From Candidatus Falkowbacteria bacterium (GTDB taxonomy: Bacteria; Patescibacteriota; Patescibacteriia; Patescibacteriales; Patescibacteriaceae), in the NCBI GenBank assembly GCA_026396835.1, contig JAPLWA010000004.1, positions 496,001-560,000 on the forward strand: 64,000 nt of DNA, in the 5' to 3' direction. Made by a program: the position numbers and the translations under genes. Shown piece after piece: positions 41,962 through 49,860 of this stretch. How positions within the stretch are numbered: the first letter of the stretch is position 1; every line of letters starts with the position of its first letter. The notes beneath the pieces are model-generated. The model was not told the DNA's origin, made no database searches, and worked only from the letters and a program-made list of their open reading frames with translations.

Positions 41962-43608
41962 CTATTTATTTGGTTCAGCTACACGCAAAAGTTCTTCCAT
42001 GGTAGTTTCACCACTCATAACTTTTTCAATTCCATCTTCGAATAAAGTTTTAGCACCTTGCTCCATGGCTAATTTCCAAATTTCTTGAGTGGCTGGATTT
42101 TTCAAAATAAGCTCTTCCATCTCTGGTGTAATATTAATTATTTCAAAAATAGCGGTTCGACCATGATAACCAGAGTTAGCACAAACAGTGCAACCCTTAC
42201 CTTCATAAAGTGTATATTCATCTTCAGTGAAAAATTTCTTTAATTCAACTCTCTTACCAATAATTTCTTTAGAAGATTTAATAATACTAGCACGACAGTG
42301 AGTACAAATTCTTCTAACCAAACGCTGAGCTACAACCAGTTCTAAAGTCGAGGCCAATAAGAATGGTTCAATGCCCATATCGAGAAGACGAGGAATAACA
42401 GTCGCGGCGTCGTTCGCGTGGAATGTTGATAATAGCAAATGACCGGTTAATGCCGCGTTAACAGAAATTTCAGCAGTTTCTTCGTCACGAATTTCTCCGA
42501 CTAAAATAATATCAGGGTCCTGACGAACGATTGAACGTAAACCTTTAGCAAAACTTAAATTAGTAGCAGCGTTTACTTGAATTTGATTTACGCCACGCAT
42601 CTTATATTCAACTGGATCTTCAATTGTCGTAATGTTAATGCCTGAATCATTAAGCAACTTAAGCAAAGCATATAAAGTAGTGGTTTTACCCGAACCAGTT
42701 GGTCCAGCAACCAAAATCATACCGAATGGTTTATCAGCTGAATTATTAATCTTCTCTTGGTTAGCTTCTGATAAGCCTAATTCACTAAGCTGCAAACCTT
42801 GGACATAAGAACCAAGAATACGTAAAACAACTTTTTCACCTTCAACTGTTGGAACAATTGAAGTACGTAAATCTACTACTACAGATTCTTTTCTAAATTG
42901 CATGGCTCCGTCTTGAGCTGAATAGTGTTCATCTAGACGAATGCCGCTTTGTACCTTTATTCTATTTAAAATGTTTTCATAATATTCAGTCGGAATATGA
43001 CCGGCATCTCTTAAAACGCCATCAATACGAAAACGCAGCAAAACGTCATCGGCGCCGGGTTCAAAGTGAATATCACTAGCATGCAAATCAATAGCATCAA
43101 CAAAAATAGTATCTAATATTTCTGGAGCAATACGTGCGCCAGATTCAATAATCTTAGAAAAACGAGTTTCTAGATTTTTCTGATAACTAGTCAAAATAAC
43201 ATTAATATCTTCAGGCAAAGAAAAGGCTATTAGAACTTTTCTATCAGTGAACAGTTTACTCAATTCTAATAAAAGATTTGCCTGTGCTGGATCATCAGTA
43301 CAAACCATAACTGAAGTTTTTTTAACAGAGAAAACTACAGCCCTGAATTTTTTGGCTAATTCTTCTGGAATAAGCAGAACCTGCTCCTTACTCGGAGGGT
43401 TAGAACCTAAATCAGCAAAGGGTACCTTCATTGATTCAGCAATCGCCTGGCCTAAAGTTTCTTTATTGATTAAACCTTCAGTCAATAAATAATCTACTAA
43501 ACCAATACGGTGAGTTTTAGAAAATTCTTCAGCTGTTTTAATATCATCCTCAGAAACGTAGCTTCCTGATAATAATATTTTTTTTATAAATACTTCGTCG
43601 AGTTTCAT
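41962..43608 (-). CDS. pilB: Type IV pilus assembly ATPase
   Basis: 548 residues. N-terminal GspE-II domain, then a secretion ATPase with VAGPTGSGKTTTLYALLKLL (Walker A), TTIEDPVEYKMRGVNQIQV (Asp box), DPDIILVGEIRDEETAEI (Walker B), and LLSTFHANDAATV (His box). The zinc site CTHCRAS...CTVCANSG lies near residue 440. It powers pilus extension. No PilT is visible in the window, so retraction depends on genes elsewhere or is absent. Confidence 0.95.
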   Translation of the reverse strand: MKLDEVFIKKILLSGSYVSEDDIKTAEEFSKTHRIGLVDYLLTEGLINKETLGQAIAESMKVPFADLGSNPPSKEQVLLIPEELAKKFRAVVFSVKKTSVMVCTDDPAQANLLLELSKLFTDRKVLIAFSLPEDINVILTSYQKNLETRFSKIIESGARIAPEILDTIFVDAIDLHASDIHFEPGADDVLLRFRIDGVLRDAGHIPTEYYENILNRIKVQSGIRLDEHYSAQDGAMQFRKESVVVDLRTSIVPTVEGEKVVLRILGSYVQGLQLSELGLSEANQEKINNSADKPFGMILVAGPTGSGKTTTLYALLKLLNDSGINITTIEDPVEYKMRGVNQIQVNAATNLSFAKGLRSIVRQDPDIILVGEIRDEETAEISVNAALTGHLLLSTFHANDAATVIPRLLDMGIEPFLLASTLELVVAQRLVRRICTHCRASIIKSSKEIIGKRVELKKFFTEDEYTLYEGKGCTVCANSGYHGRTAIFEIINITPEMEELILKNPATQEIWKLAMEQGAKTLFEDGIEKVMSGETTMEELLRVAEPNK

Positions 43609-43620
43609 AGGATGAAATTA

Positions 43621-43980
43621 TTATTTTAAAATGGAGTTAACTAAATTGATAACTTCGGCAATCGAGACACTGGATTTGCCAAGAAATTCTTTAGCGCCTA
43701 ACTCACGAACTCTTTTTTCATCATCCGCTTGACTGAGGTTAGATAGAACAATAACCGGAACATTCAAACCCTGTGTTTTGATTGCCTCTAGAACAGCGAA
43801 ACCATCCATTTTCGGCATAATCAAATCCAACAATAAGAGATCAAACTTATCTCTATTCAGAGCAGCTATAGCTTCCTCACCGTTTTCAACACTACTAGCT
43901 TCATAACCGTTATGTTGTAATTTTAGAACCAGAGCTTTGGAATATGGCTTTTCATCTTCTGCAATCAGTATCTTTTTCAT
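43621..43980 (-). CDS. Response regulator, receiver domain only, in pilus operon
   Basis: About 119 residues from the Met at 43980 (MKKILIAEDEKPYSKAL); the frame is open further upstream to 44022 but that part is not domain-like. KFDLLLLDLIMPKMDG carries the phospho-acceptor Asp, VIVLSNLSQ the switch Ser, AKEFLGKSSV the Lys. Single receiver, no output domain. It lies 12 nt before pilB and probably controls assembly of pili, perhaps with the kinase at 33806. Confidence 0.88.
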   Translation of the reverse strand: MKKILIAEDEKPYSKALVLKLQHNGYEASSVENGEEAIAALNRDKFDLLLLDLIMPKMDGFAVLEAIKTQGLNVPVIVLSNLSQADDEKRVRELGAKEFLGKSSVSIAEVINLVNSILK

Positions 43981-44049
43981 AGTTTCATTAACTGTAAAAT
44001 ATGCTCTTATTATACCAAACATTTATGGTTCATGAAAGATTTTATGATT

Positions 44050-44436
44050 TTATAAACAAAAAAGCAGGTCAAAGACCTGCTTATAATAGTGCGCCGTGTT
44101 TACCCCGCCCCTTTTGGGCGGGGCAGGATTCGAACCCCGCAGAGCGGGGCAAGCCTGCGACCATCTCCTTAAGAGGAGAACAGCGCTAAAACTTTTGCCT
44201 AAAGACAATTTCGATTTAAATTGACGGCTCTTCTTCTTTAACCATTTCTCATGTTTTCTTGCCTGAATGTAGTTACAATATTTTTTATAATACACCAAAT
44301 GATAAGGTCTGTGACTAATGATTATTTTTGATTTACCACTATTGTGTTCTTCGAGCCTTTTGTCAACATCTTTTGTTATTCCCGTATAATAACTACCATC
44401 AAAACTTTGTATAAGATATACAAAAATTCCCTCCAT
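44050..44436 (-). CDS. GIY-YIG nuclease domain protein with abnormal C-terminus
   Basis: 128 residues. The first 70 are a small GIY-YIG (UPF0213-like) domain: GIFVYLIQSFDGSYYTGIT, DKRLEEHNSGKS, IIISHRPYHLVYYKKY and ARKHEKWLKKKS. The rest (about 82-128) is translated from a tRNA-Lys-derived, palindrome-bearing copy and then from a terminator, so it is probably not native. The gene is bracketed by 76-bp direct repeats (44089-44164 and 44463-44538) made from the 3' part of tRNA-Lys. A GIY-YIG nuclease beside split tRNA copies suggests a mobile cassette. Catalytic Arg (DVDKRLEEH) and Glu of KHEKWLKK are present. Confidence 0.75.
   Translation of the reverse strand: MEGIFVYLIQSFDGSYYTGITKDVDKRLEEHNSGKSKIIISHRPYHLVYYKKYCNYIQARKHEKWLKKKSRQFKSKLSLGKSFSAVLLLRRWSQACPALRGSNPAPPKRGGVNTAHYYKQVFDLLFCL
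44056..44082 (-). terminator. Rho-independent terminator
   Basis: AAGCAGGTC and GACCTGCTT pair around AAA, and on the minus strand T-rich sequence follows. It lies inside the 3' end of the GIY-YIG open frame, which supports the view that the frame's tail is accidental. Confidence 0.75.
44089..44187 (-). pseudogene. tRNA-Lys remnant with GC-rich palindromic inserts (copy 1)
   Basis: Compared with the intact tRNA at 44549-44624 it keeps the acceptor and T-arm sequence and part of the anticodon arm. A 25-base palindromic insert (TTTACCCCGCCCCTTTTGGG type) lies before the T stem, and a CCCCGCAGAGCGGGG-type insert lies after the T loop. The D arm is deleted. It cannot fold as a tRNA. Confidence 0.8.
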
Positions 44437-44462
44437 ATGATTTAGTTATAGTATCTCAGTTT

Positions 44463-44538
44463 GTGCGCCGTGTTTACCCCGCACCTTGTGGGCGGGGCAG
44501 GATTCGAACCCCGCATAGCGGGGCAAGCCTGCGACCAT
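44463..44538 (-). pseudogene. tRNA-Lys remnant with GC-rich palindromic inserts (copy 2)
   Basis: 76 bases nearly identical to 44089-44164 (about three substitutions), with the same two palindromic inserts around the T loop. It stops at the anticodon arm and is followed after 10 bases by the intact tRNA-Lys. Confidence 0.8.
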
Positions 44539-44548
44539 TCGATATTTT

Positions 44549-44624
44549 GTGCGCCGTGCAGGATTCGAACCTGCGACCATCTCCTTAAAAGGGAGCTGCT
44601 CTACCGGGCTGAGCTAACAGCGCA
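44549..44624 (-). tRNA. tRNA-Lys (anticodon UUU)
   Basis: Acceptor TGCGCTG pairs with CGGCGCA. The D arm contains AGCTCAGCCCGGTAGAGC. The anticodon loop is CTTTTAA, giving TTT. The T arm is GCAGG-TTCGAAT-CCTGC. No encoded CCA. One mismatch at the top of the anticodon stem. It lies between a 3'-half remnant and a 5'-half remnant of itself. Confidence 0.9.
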
Positions 44625-44647
44625 TTATTATTCTGTTTTAAAATTTT

Positions 44648-44725
44648 AGCTGCTTTACTTTACCCCGCCCCTTGTGGGCGGGGCGGGCTGACCCCGCCGG
44701 CAGGCGGGGTAAAGCTAACAGCGCA
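44648..44725 (-). pseudogene. tRNA-Lys 5' remnant with nested GC-rich palindromes (copy 3)
   Basis: It keeps AGCTGCT and AGCTAACAGCGCA (D stem and acceptor). The D loop is replaced by about 58 bases of palindromes: CCCCGCCCCTTGTGGGCGGG, then CCCCGCCGGCAGGCGGGG, inside outer arms CTTTACCCC/GGGGTAAAG. The gap from here to 44825 holds no gene. Confidence 0.75.
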
Positions 44726-44825
44726 TATTTTAAAAGCTATAAAGAGAATCAAGTATCTGCTTTATAACTTTACAGCCTAAATATTATTAACATTTTTTCG
44801 AGAAATAATCAAGCACTTACCTATT

Positions 44826-45179
44826 CTATCCTCCTGTTGCTGTCTTTATAACGAAGGTAACCAAGGCGTAAGACATGAAAATAACAACTAAACCTAGTGA
44901 TGCCCAGATTAAAGTTGTTTTACCTTTTTCAACCATTTTCTCATTACCAGCCGACAACATCCACATAAAGCCACCGTAAACAAACATTAACAAAGCAAGC
45001 GATCCTACTATACCCAAAACGCCCGTAATAACGTTACCAATTAGCTGAGGCACGCTTGTAACTCCCTTAAGTGGATTATCAAGGACGGTTGATGAAGCAG
45101 GCTCACTCTCGGCAGATACATAAGATAGAGGCAGAAGAATAAATGCCAATAAATACCAAAGATTTATTTTCTTAAACAT
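44826..45179 (-). CDS. Type IV secretion pilin-like protein (VirB2-like)
   Basis: 117 residues. A signal-like N-terminus (MFKKINLWYLLAFILLPLSY, then VSA) precedes two membrane segments: IGNVITGVLGIVGSLALLMF and TTLIWASLGLVVIFMSYALV, joined by GGFMWMLSAGNEKMVEKGK. This is the layout of the T4SS pilin family widespread in Patescibacteria. It would be the fibre or channel subunit for the VirB4/PrgI system at 56.7-64 kb. It is transcribed alone, with a terminator just upstream belonging to the previous operon. Confidence 0.85.
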   Translation of the reverse strand: MFKKINLWYLLAFILLPLSYVSAESEPASSTVLDNPLKGVTSVPQLIGNVITGVLGIVGSLALLMFVYGGFMWMLSAGNEKMVEKGKTTLIWASLGLVVIFMSYALVTFVIKTATGG

Positions 45180-45230
45180 ATATTAAAAATTATATGCTTT
45201 TATTATACCACTAAAAGAAATATGGGTAAA

Positions 45231-45265
45231 TAAAAAGGGGCAGCCGTAAGTTTTACGACTACCCC
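45231..45265 (-). terminator. Terminator after the unknown membrane-protein gene
   Basis: GGGGCAGCCGTAA and TTACGACTACCCC pair (two wobble pairs) around three bases, and five T follow on the minus strand. It ends the transcript of the genes at 45282-47221. Confidence 0.85.
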
Positions 45266-45281
45266 ATGAGTATGTTTATTA

Positions 45282-46433
45282 TTAAGCACGAGTTCTACGG
45301 ATTGTCACATTACCGTATTCTTTAGCTTTTATTCTCACGCCTTTTTTACCGGTGTATCTATGATCAGCGTAGCCTGATATAGGATACCACTGAGACAAGC
45401 CCTCTGTGTAGAATGTTGCAGTAGGATTAATGTATTCAATCCTATCACCTTCTTTAAAGTCTAGAGGAACTTTTTTTGGAGAACCTGGACCAAATGCAAA
45501 CGGTATTTCTTCAACGTTTGAGACAAACTGTTTAACATGGTCATCATGATAAATACCTGTTCTTTCTTTTGTGTCGTTTCCATCATAATTTTTAATGAAA
45601 CGAACAGAAACCAGAACTTCTTCTCCATACAAATACATGTTGTTGTTATCTGGAAGAATTAGCTTATTGAAATCTTCCTTTGTCTTGTCATAACATTCAT
45701 AACTCATGTACTTAGCAATTATATCCGAATTTACTGTCCTTATAGGTTTGAAGTCTTTGGTGTATAAAGTTGCACCAGACATAATAACTTTAAGACTGTT
45801 TGTCTGACCAGCCTGATTGATACTAGAAGACACCATTTCACTAAACGACCTACCCCAACCTGTTACAGGACGAACCTGATTCGGAAGAACAACGTTCTCA
45901 ACTAATAACCAGGCTACAATTATTGCCATCCAAAGCTCTAGTTTATTTGTTCTTGATTTACGAACAAAGGTATAGAAGATGGTATAGAAGGTTCCTGCAG
46001 CAAGCGAGATAGCAATTAGCTTCAGAGTTATGAACTCAGTTCCATTCATCATAACCACGCAAGCTATGAAAGAAAAAATTAAAGATATCACTATTAGCGG
46101 ATTTAACACTTTTTCTATTCCGTCAATTACCAAGGTAGTCACTTTCCTTCTACCTAATAGCACTATATCAGCTATGGCTGCTAAGGCAGCTAAGGCTGCC
46201 TCTGAAGACACATAGCAGAATATAATTATTACTGAAGAAAGAAAAGCTATCAAGAAAGAGCCTGCAACCCAGTTAAACATTACCATCGCAAAGGTTAAGA
46301 CTGAGAACAGGATAACCAGACAGTACTCAATAACTATTACTCCAGTTATTTTATCAGCAGCTGAACTACTAATGTCAGAAATTCTTGCCCAAATAGAAAC
46401 AAGAAAGTTTTCAATATTTCTATAAATATTCAT
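45282..46433 (-). CDS. Unknown integral membrane protein with extracytoplasmic tail
   Basis: 383 residues. Five or six membrane segments in the first 190 residues (for example IEYCLVILFSVLTFAMVMFN and WMAIIVAWLLVENVVLP) are followed by a soluble C-terminal region of about 190 residues. That region is beta-rich (YLYGEEVLVSVRFIKNYDG and DHRYTGKKGVRIKAKEYGN). No family recognised. A ribosome site GGAG precedes the start, unlike most genes here. It follows the gene at 46457 by 23 nt and ends at a strong terminator, so the two form an operon. Confidence 0.75.
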   Translation of the reverse strand: MNIYRNIENFLVSIWARISDISSSAADKITGVIVIEYCLVILFSVLTFAMVMFNWVAGSFLIAFLSSVIIIFCYVSSEAALAALAAIADIVLLGRRKVTTLVIDGIEKVLNPLIVISLIFSFIACVVMMNGTEFITLKLIAISLAAGTFYTIFYTFVRKSRTNKLELWMAIIVAWLLVENVVLPNQVRPVTGWGRSFSEMVSSSINQAGQTNSLKVIMSGATLYTKDFKPIRTVNSDIIAKYMSYECYDKTKEDFNKLILPDNNNMYLYGEEVLVSVRFIKNYDGNDTKERTGIYHDDHVKQFVSNVEEIPFAFGPGSPKKVPLDFKEGDRIEYINPTATFYTEGLSQWYPISGYADHRYTGKKGVRIKAKEYGNVTIRRTRA

Positions 46434-46456
46434 TTACAACTCCTTTTGTTTTGGTT

Positions 46457-47221
46457 TTAGAAAAGTTTTAGCACTTTTGTGTTAACAAAGTGCCCGATTT
46501 TTTCAACGAAACCTTTTTTTTCTCTTGGTTTAGGCTTTATTACATCGTTGAAAAAATTGTTAATCTTTGTATCAAGTGCTGTACCTGGTGCAAGCTTATC
46601 GTCAAGCGACTTAAGACTTGAACCAATCTTAGTCAGATTCTCCATAATAGCGGCTAAAGACGATTGCTCTTTGCCCGGAGCTCCGATGATAAGAAGAATA
46701 AATTTATCTCTGTGAGGCTTATCCATTCTAAGCAGAGACAAAAGTGCCTCTGGCCTTAAGGAATTGATAAACTCGATCAGGTTGTGATGTTGATGATGTG
46801 TTGTTGCCAAAGAAAAGACATCAACGTAGTTATCAAGTATCACATTCTTGTCAGCCTCGTTACTCAATATATCAAGTAAGCTGGCGCGAATTTCACGCTC
46901 AGTTTTTGAGGTTAACTCGCCAGATTCTCTACGTACAATTTCTTGATTAACTTCTTGAAAGAAGTCAGTCATCATTTGATCGTAAACAGGTTTAAATTTT
47001 GTCAGACGCCTGATAGCAAAGGGAATCGCAACCGTGGCTGCTTCCCATAGCTTTTTTTGGTCTGATACAACTGACTGCCACTTATCTCTTGGGATTACAT
47101 TCAAGAAAATTTTTGCCACGAAAGGCATAACGAACTGAATTATAATCTCAATCAAGTCATCACCCATACTCTTATTTAGAGTTTCGCCCTGATCTTTGTT
47201 ATTTTTATTGTTCTTTTCCAT
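46457..47221 (-). CDS. Unknown helical protein, partner of the membrane protein
   Basis: 254 residues. The sequence is helical and soluble after a hydrophobic patch IIIQFVMPFVAKIFLNVIP. It contains IRASLLDILSNEADKNVILD and LRPEALLSLLRMDKPHRDK, then a linker and a basic C-terminus (KPKPREKKGFVEKIGHFVNT). No family recognised. It may assemble at the membrane with the gene product that follows. Its leader holds a long hairpin at 47244-47299. Confidence 0.7.
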   Translation of the reverse strand: MEKNNKNNKDQGETLNKSMGDDLIEIIIQFVMPFVAKIFLNVIPRDKWQSVVSDQKKLWEAATVAIPFAIRRLTKFKPVYDQMMTDFFQEVNQEIVRRESGELTSKTEREIRASLLDILSNEADKNVILDNYVDVFSLATTHHQHHNLIEFINSLRPEALLSLLRMDKPHRDKFILLIIGAPGKEQSSLAAIMENLTKIGSSLKSLDDKLAPGTALDTKINNFFNDVIKPKPREKKGFVEKIGHFVNTKVLKLF

Positions 47222-47243
47222 TTTCTGTATTTTTATTTTATAA

Positions 47244-47299
47244 GTTTGTTATTTAAGCAAAATCTCGTATTTCTCAAGTATCTTGCTTAAATAACAGAC
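47244..47299 (-). promoter_or_regulatory. Long leader hairpin before the 46457-47221 gene
   Basis: 17-base arms (GTTTGTTATTTAAGCAA and its complement with one mismatch) enclose 22 bases. It ends 23 bases before the ATG. Layout is like the TPM leader hairpin at 8844-8900 but the sequence differs. The rest of the gap to recG holds a terminator and repeats. Confidence 0.5.
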
Positions 47300-47372
47300 T
47301 CTTTTTCAAGGTTCTAGCAATATATTATTATATCACACTAGTGTTGTATTGTCAATAGTAAGACAAAATAAC

Positions 47373-47395
47373 AAAAAAGCCCTAAAACAGGGCTT
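47373..47395 (-). terminator. Terminator after recG
   Basis: AAGCCCT and AGGGCTT pair around five bases, and on the minus strand TTTTTT follows. Confidence 0.8.
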
Positions 47396-47410
47396 ATATT
47401 AGCTAAAACT

Positions 47411-47500
47411 TGTAGTCCTACGCCTTGGCGTAGGACTAATTTATAGTTCCGAAGCCTTGGCGTAGGACTAATTTATAGTTCCGAAGCCTTGGCGTAGGAC
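47411..47500. repeat. Tandem palindromic repeats at the recG 3' end
   Basis: A palindrome (TAGTCCTACGCC and GGCGTAGGACTA) is followed by two copies of a 32-base unit with TTCCGAAGCCTTGGCGTAGG. They reach up to the TAG stop codon of recG. A related element with an extra palindrome in its loop lies at 50743-50792. Confidence 0.8.
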
Positions 47501-49578
47501 TATTCTAGGTGAGCGCGCTCTTCCCAGTCTCCTAATTCTTGCTTAAGCGCCGGCAAATTAGACAGCTTTTCGTCTTCTTTTAGCACTAAAATAGCCGCTT
47601 CTCTAGCTTTCTTAATCAAATCAGTGTCGTAAAAATTAGCCATTTTTAGTTCTGGAAAGCCCTTTTGCACTAAACCATAAACTTCACCTGGACCTCGAAA
47701 GGCAAGATCAGCCTTAGCTAAATCAAAACCATTATCAAACTTAGTCATTGCTTCTAAACGATGATTCGTTGCTTCAGTCGGATTATTGGACATTAAAAAA
47801 CAAAAACCTTGATCATTGCGGCGCCCAACACGGCCGCGGTATTGATGCAGTTGCGCCAAACCAAAACGATCAGCCTCCTCAACCATCATCACAGTAGCAG
47901 AAGGAATATCAATACCAATTTCAATAATTGAAGTTGCGACTAAAATATTTATTTTATTATCCGTTAAGTCAGCTAAAATCTTTTCTCGCTCCGCACTTTT
48001 AAGTCGACCGTGTAACAAAGCAATCTTGTAATCTTTAAATACTCCATTGCTCAATCTTTCGTATTCAGCTTTAACTGATTTAATTCCTAGTTTGTCAGAC
48101 TCATCGATTAAGGGACAAATGACAAAAGCTTGATGACCTTGATTTAATTCTTTAATTATAAAATCATAAGCTGCCTGCCGCTTATCTTCAGCAACAACTT
48201 TAGTTAAAACTTTTTTACGACCCAGCGGCATTTCTCTAATTTGGGAAACGTCTAAATCACCGTAGATCGCCAAGGCTAGACTACGCGGGATCGGCGTCGC
48301 GGTCATAGACAAAAGATGCGGCGCTGTTCCTGTTTTTACTTTTTGTGTTAGGAGCTGGCGTTGTTCAACACCAAAACGGTGCTGCTCATCAACCACAGCT
48401 AAGGCTAAATTATCAAATTCAATATTTTTTTGAATCAAAGCTTGTGTGCCAATGATAATATCAATTTCACCACTGGCCAATAATTTAAGAATTTCTTTTT
48501 TATTACTAACCATAGCTTCGCTCCCCTCTCTTGTAATTAGGAATTGGTAACCACTGGTCAATAAAGCCAAACTAATTTTTTCTTTCGCAAACAAGGCTGT
48601 TAAAGTCTTAAAATGCTGTAATGCTAAAATCTCAGTTGGCGCCATAAAGGCTGACTGCTTTTTAGCTAAGGCCACATTAAGCATTGCTAGACAAGCCACT
48701 ACGGTCTTACCAGAACCAACGTCACCCTGCAACAAACGAAGCATTGGCTTATTTGTTGCCATGGCTTGAATAATTTCCCAGGCCGAGCTTTTCTGGCTGG
48801 CTGTTAAATCAAAAGGTAAATTAGTAACAAACTTTTTAGTCGCCTGCTCATTAAACTTTATTGGCTCAGCCATTAATTTCTCTGAGGCTTTTTTCTGCTG
48901 CTGTGCCCGCAATTGCATTAAAAACAATTCATTAAAACCAAGGCGTTGCTTAGCTTGATCTAAGCTTAATTTATCTTTAGGAAAATGAATCTCCCTAACA
49001 GCTTTTTTAAGCGGCGCTAATTTATAGTCATAAACAATCTTAGTCGGCAACCAATCATTAATTGTTTCGGCAAAATTTATTACACGAGAAATGTTGGAAC
49101 GTAAAACCTTTTGCGTTAAAGTTGAAGTTAAATGATAAATCGGCACTATACCCTCAGTATGAATAGCCTGCAATGTAACTTTTTCATACTGCGGCGAACT
49201 CATAAGCAAGCCGAGATAATCTTCGGTTATTCTACCGGCCAAAGATATTTGGTCACCACTTCTTAGGTTGTGTGTTAGAAAAGGCTGATTAAACCACAAA
49301 ACTCTTAATGTATCAGTGCCGTCATTCACTAAACATTCAGTTATATACATTCGTCGCTTTGGACTACGCTTGTTTTGAATCAATTCAATTTGACCATTTA
49401 GATGAACAACTTCACCAACTTTTAATTCAGAAATTTTCGAAGTCTTACTAAAATCATCATAACGGAAAGGAAAATAATACAATAAATCCTGGATAGTTTT
49501 AATATCCAGTTGCTTAAAATTTCTTGTTGTAATGCTGCCAACACCTTTGAGATCAGAAATTGGTGTTGATAATAACAT
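47500..49578 (-). CDS. recG: ATP-dependent DNA helicase RecG
   Basis: 692 residues, normal size. RecG remodels stalled forks and Holliday junctions. It has an N-terminal wedge/OB region (about 1-240, with VVHLNGQIELIQNKRSPKRR), then RecA-like domains: LLQGDVGSGKTVVACLAMLN (motif I), MAPTEILA, LAVVDEQHRFGVEQR (motif II, DEQH) and SMTATPIPRSLALAIYGDLD (motif III). ATSIIEIGIDIPSATVM and HQYRGRVGR are motifs V and VI. It starts at MLLSTPISDL after the tRNA-Arg gene by 19 nt and ends beside repeats and a terminator. Confidence 0.96.
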   Translation of the reverse strand: MLLSTPISDLKGVGSITTRNFKQLDIKTIQDLLYYFPFRYDDFSKTSKISELKVGEVVHLNGQIELIQNKRSPKRRMYITECLVNDGTDTLRVLWFNQPFLTHNLRSGDQISLAGRITEDYLGLLMSSPQYEKVTLQAIHTEGIVPIYHLTSTLTQKVLRSNISRVINFAETINDWLPTKIVYDYKLAPLKKAVREIHFPKDKLSLDQAKQRLGFNELFLMQLRAQQQKKASEKLMAEPIKFNEQATKKFVTNLPFDLTASQKSSAWEIIQAMATNKPMLRLLQGDVGSGKTVVACLAMLNVALAKKQSAFMAPTEILALQHFKTLTALFAKEKISLALLTSGYQFLITREGSEAMVSNKKEILKLLASGEIDIIIGTQALIQKNIEFDNLALAVVDEQHRFGVEQRQLLTQKVKTGTAPHLLSMTATPIPRSLALAIYGDLDVSQIREMPLGRKKVLTKVVAEDKRQAAYDFIIKELNQGHQAFVICPLIDESDKLGIKSVKAEYERLSNGVFKDYKIALLHGRLKSAEREKILADLTDNKINILVATSIIEIGIDIPSATVMMVEEADRFGLAQLHQYRGRVGRRNDQGFCFLMSNNPTEATNHRLEAMTKFDNGFDLAKADLAFRGPGEVYGLVQKGFPELKMANFYDTDLIKKAREAAILVLKEDEKLSNLPALKQELGDWEERAHLE

Positions 49579-49597
49579 AAGTAAAGATTTTTATCTG

Positions 49598-49669
49598 TGC
49601 TCTCGCTAGGAATCGAACCTAGATTTAGAGATCCGCAATCTCTCGTCCTATCCATTGAACGACGAAAGC
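49598..49669 (-). tRNA. tRNA-Arg (anticodon GCG)
   Basis: Acceptor GCTTTCG pairs with CGAGAGC, discriminator A, no CCA encoded. Anticodon stem AGAGA/TCTCT with loop TTGCGGA gives anticodon GCG. T arm CTAGG-TTCGATT-CCTAG. A damaged second copy lies 45 bases upstream. Confidence 0.9.
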
Positions 49670-49713
49670 CAATTGTATAAAATACTTGTAAACTCAAACA
49701 ACGATTTAAATCA

Positions 49714-49797
49714 ATCTCTCGCTAGCCCGCCGACTCGGCGGGGAACCTAGATTTAGAGATCCGCAATTTCTCGTCCTATCCATTGAACGACGAAAGC
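49714..49797 (-). pseudogene. tRNA-Arg copy with GC palindrome in T loop
   Basis: The sequence matches tRNA-Arg except that the T loop carries about 17 bases CCCGCCGACTCGGCGGG in place of the normal loop. One anticodon-stem base and part of the acceptor end also differ. The palindrome itself is a perfect hairpin with a short loop. It is unlikely to work as a tRNA. The remainder of the 282-nt gap is AT-rich and shows no gene. Confidence 0.8.
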
Positions 49798-49860
49798 AAT
49801 TTAGCTAGTATAACGATTTACTATAAAAAAAGCAAGACAGTAAAAGACTATTAAAAGTAG

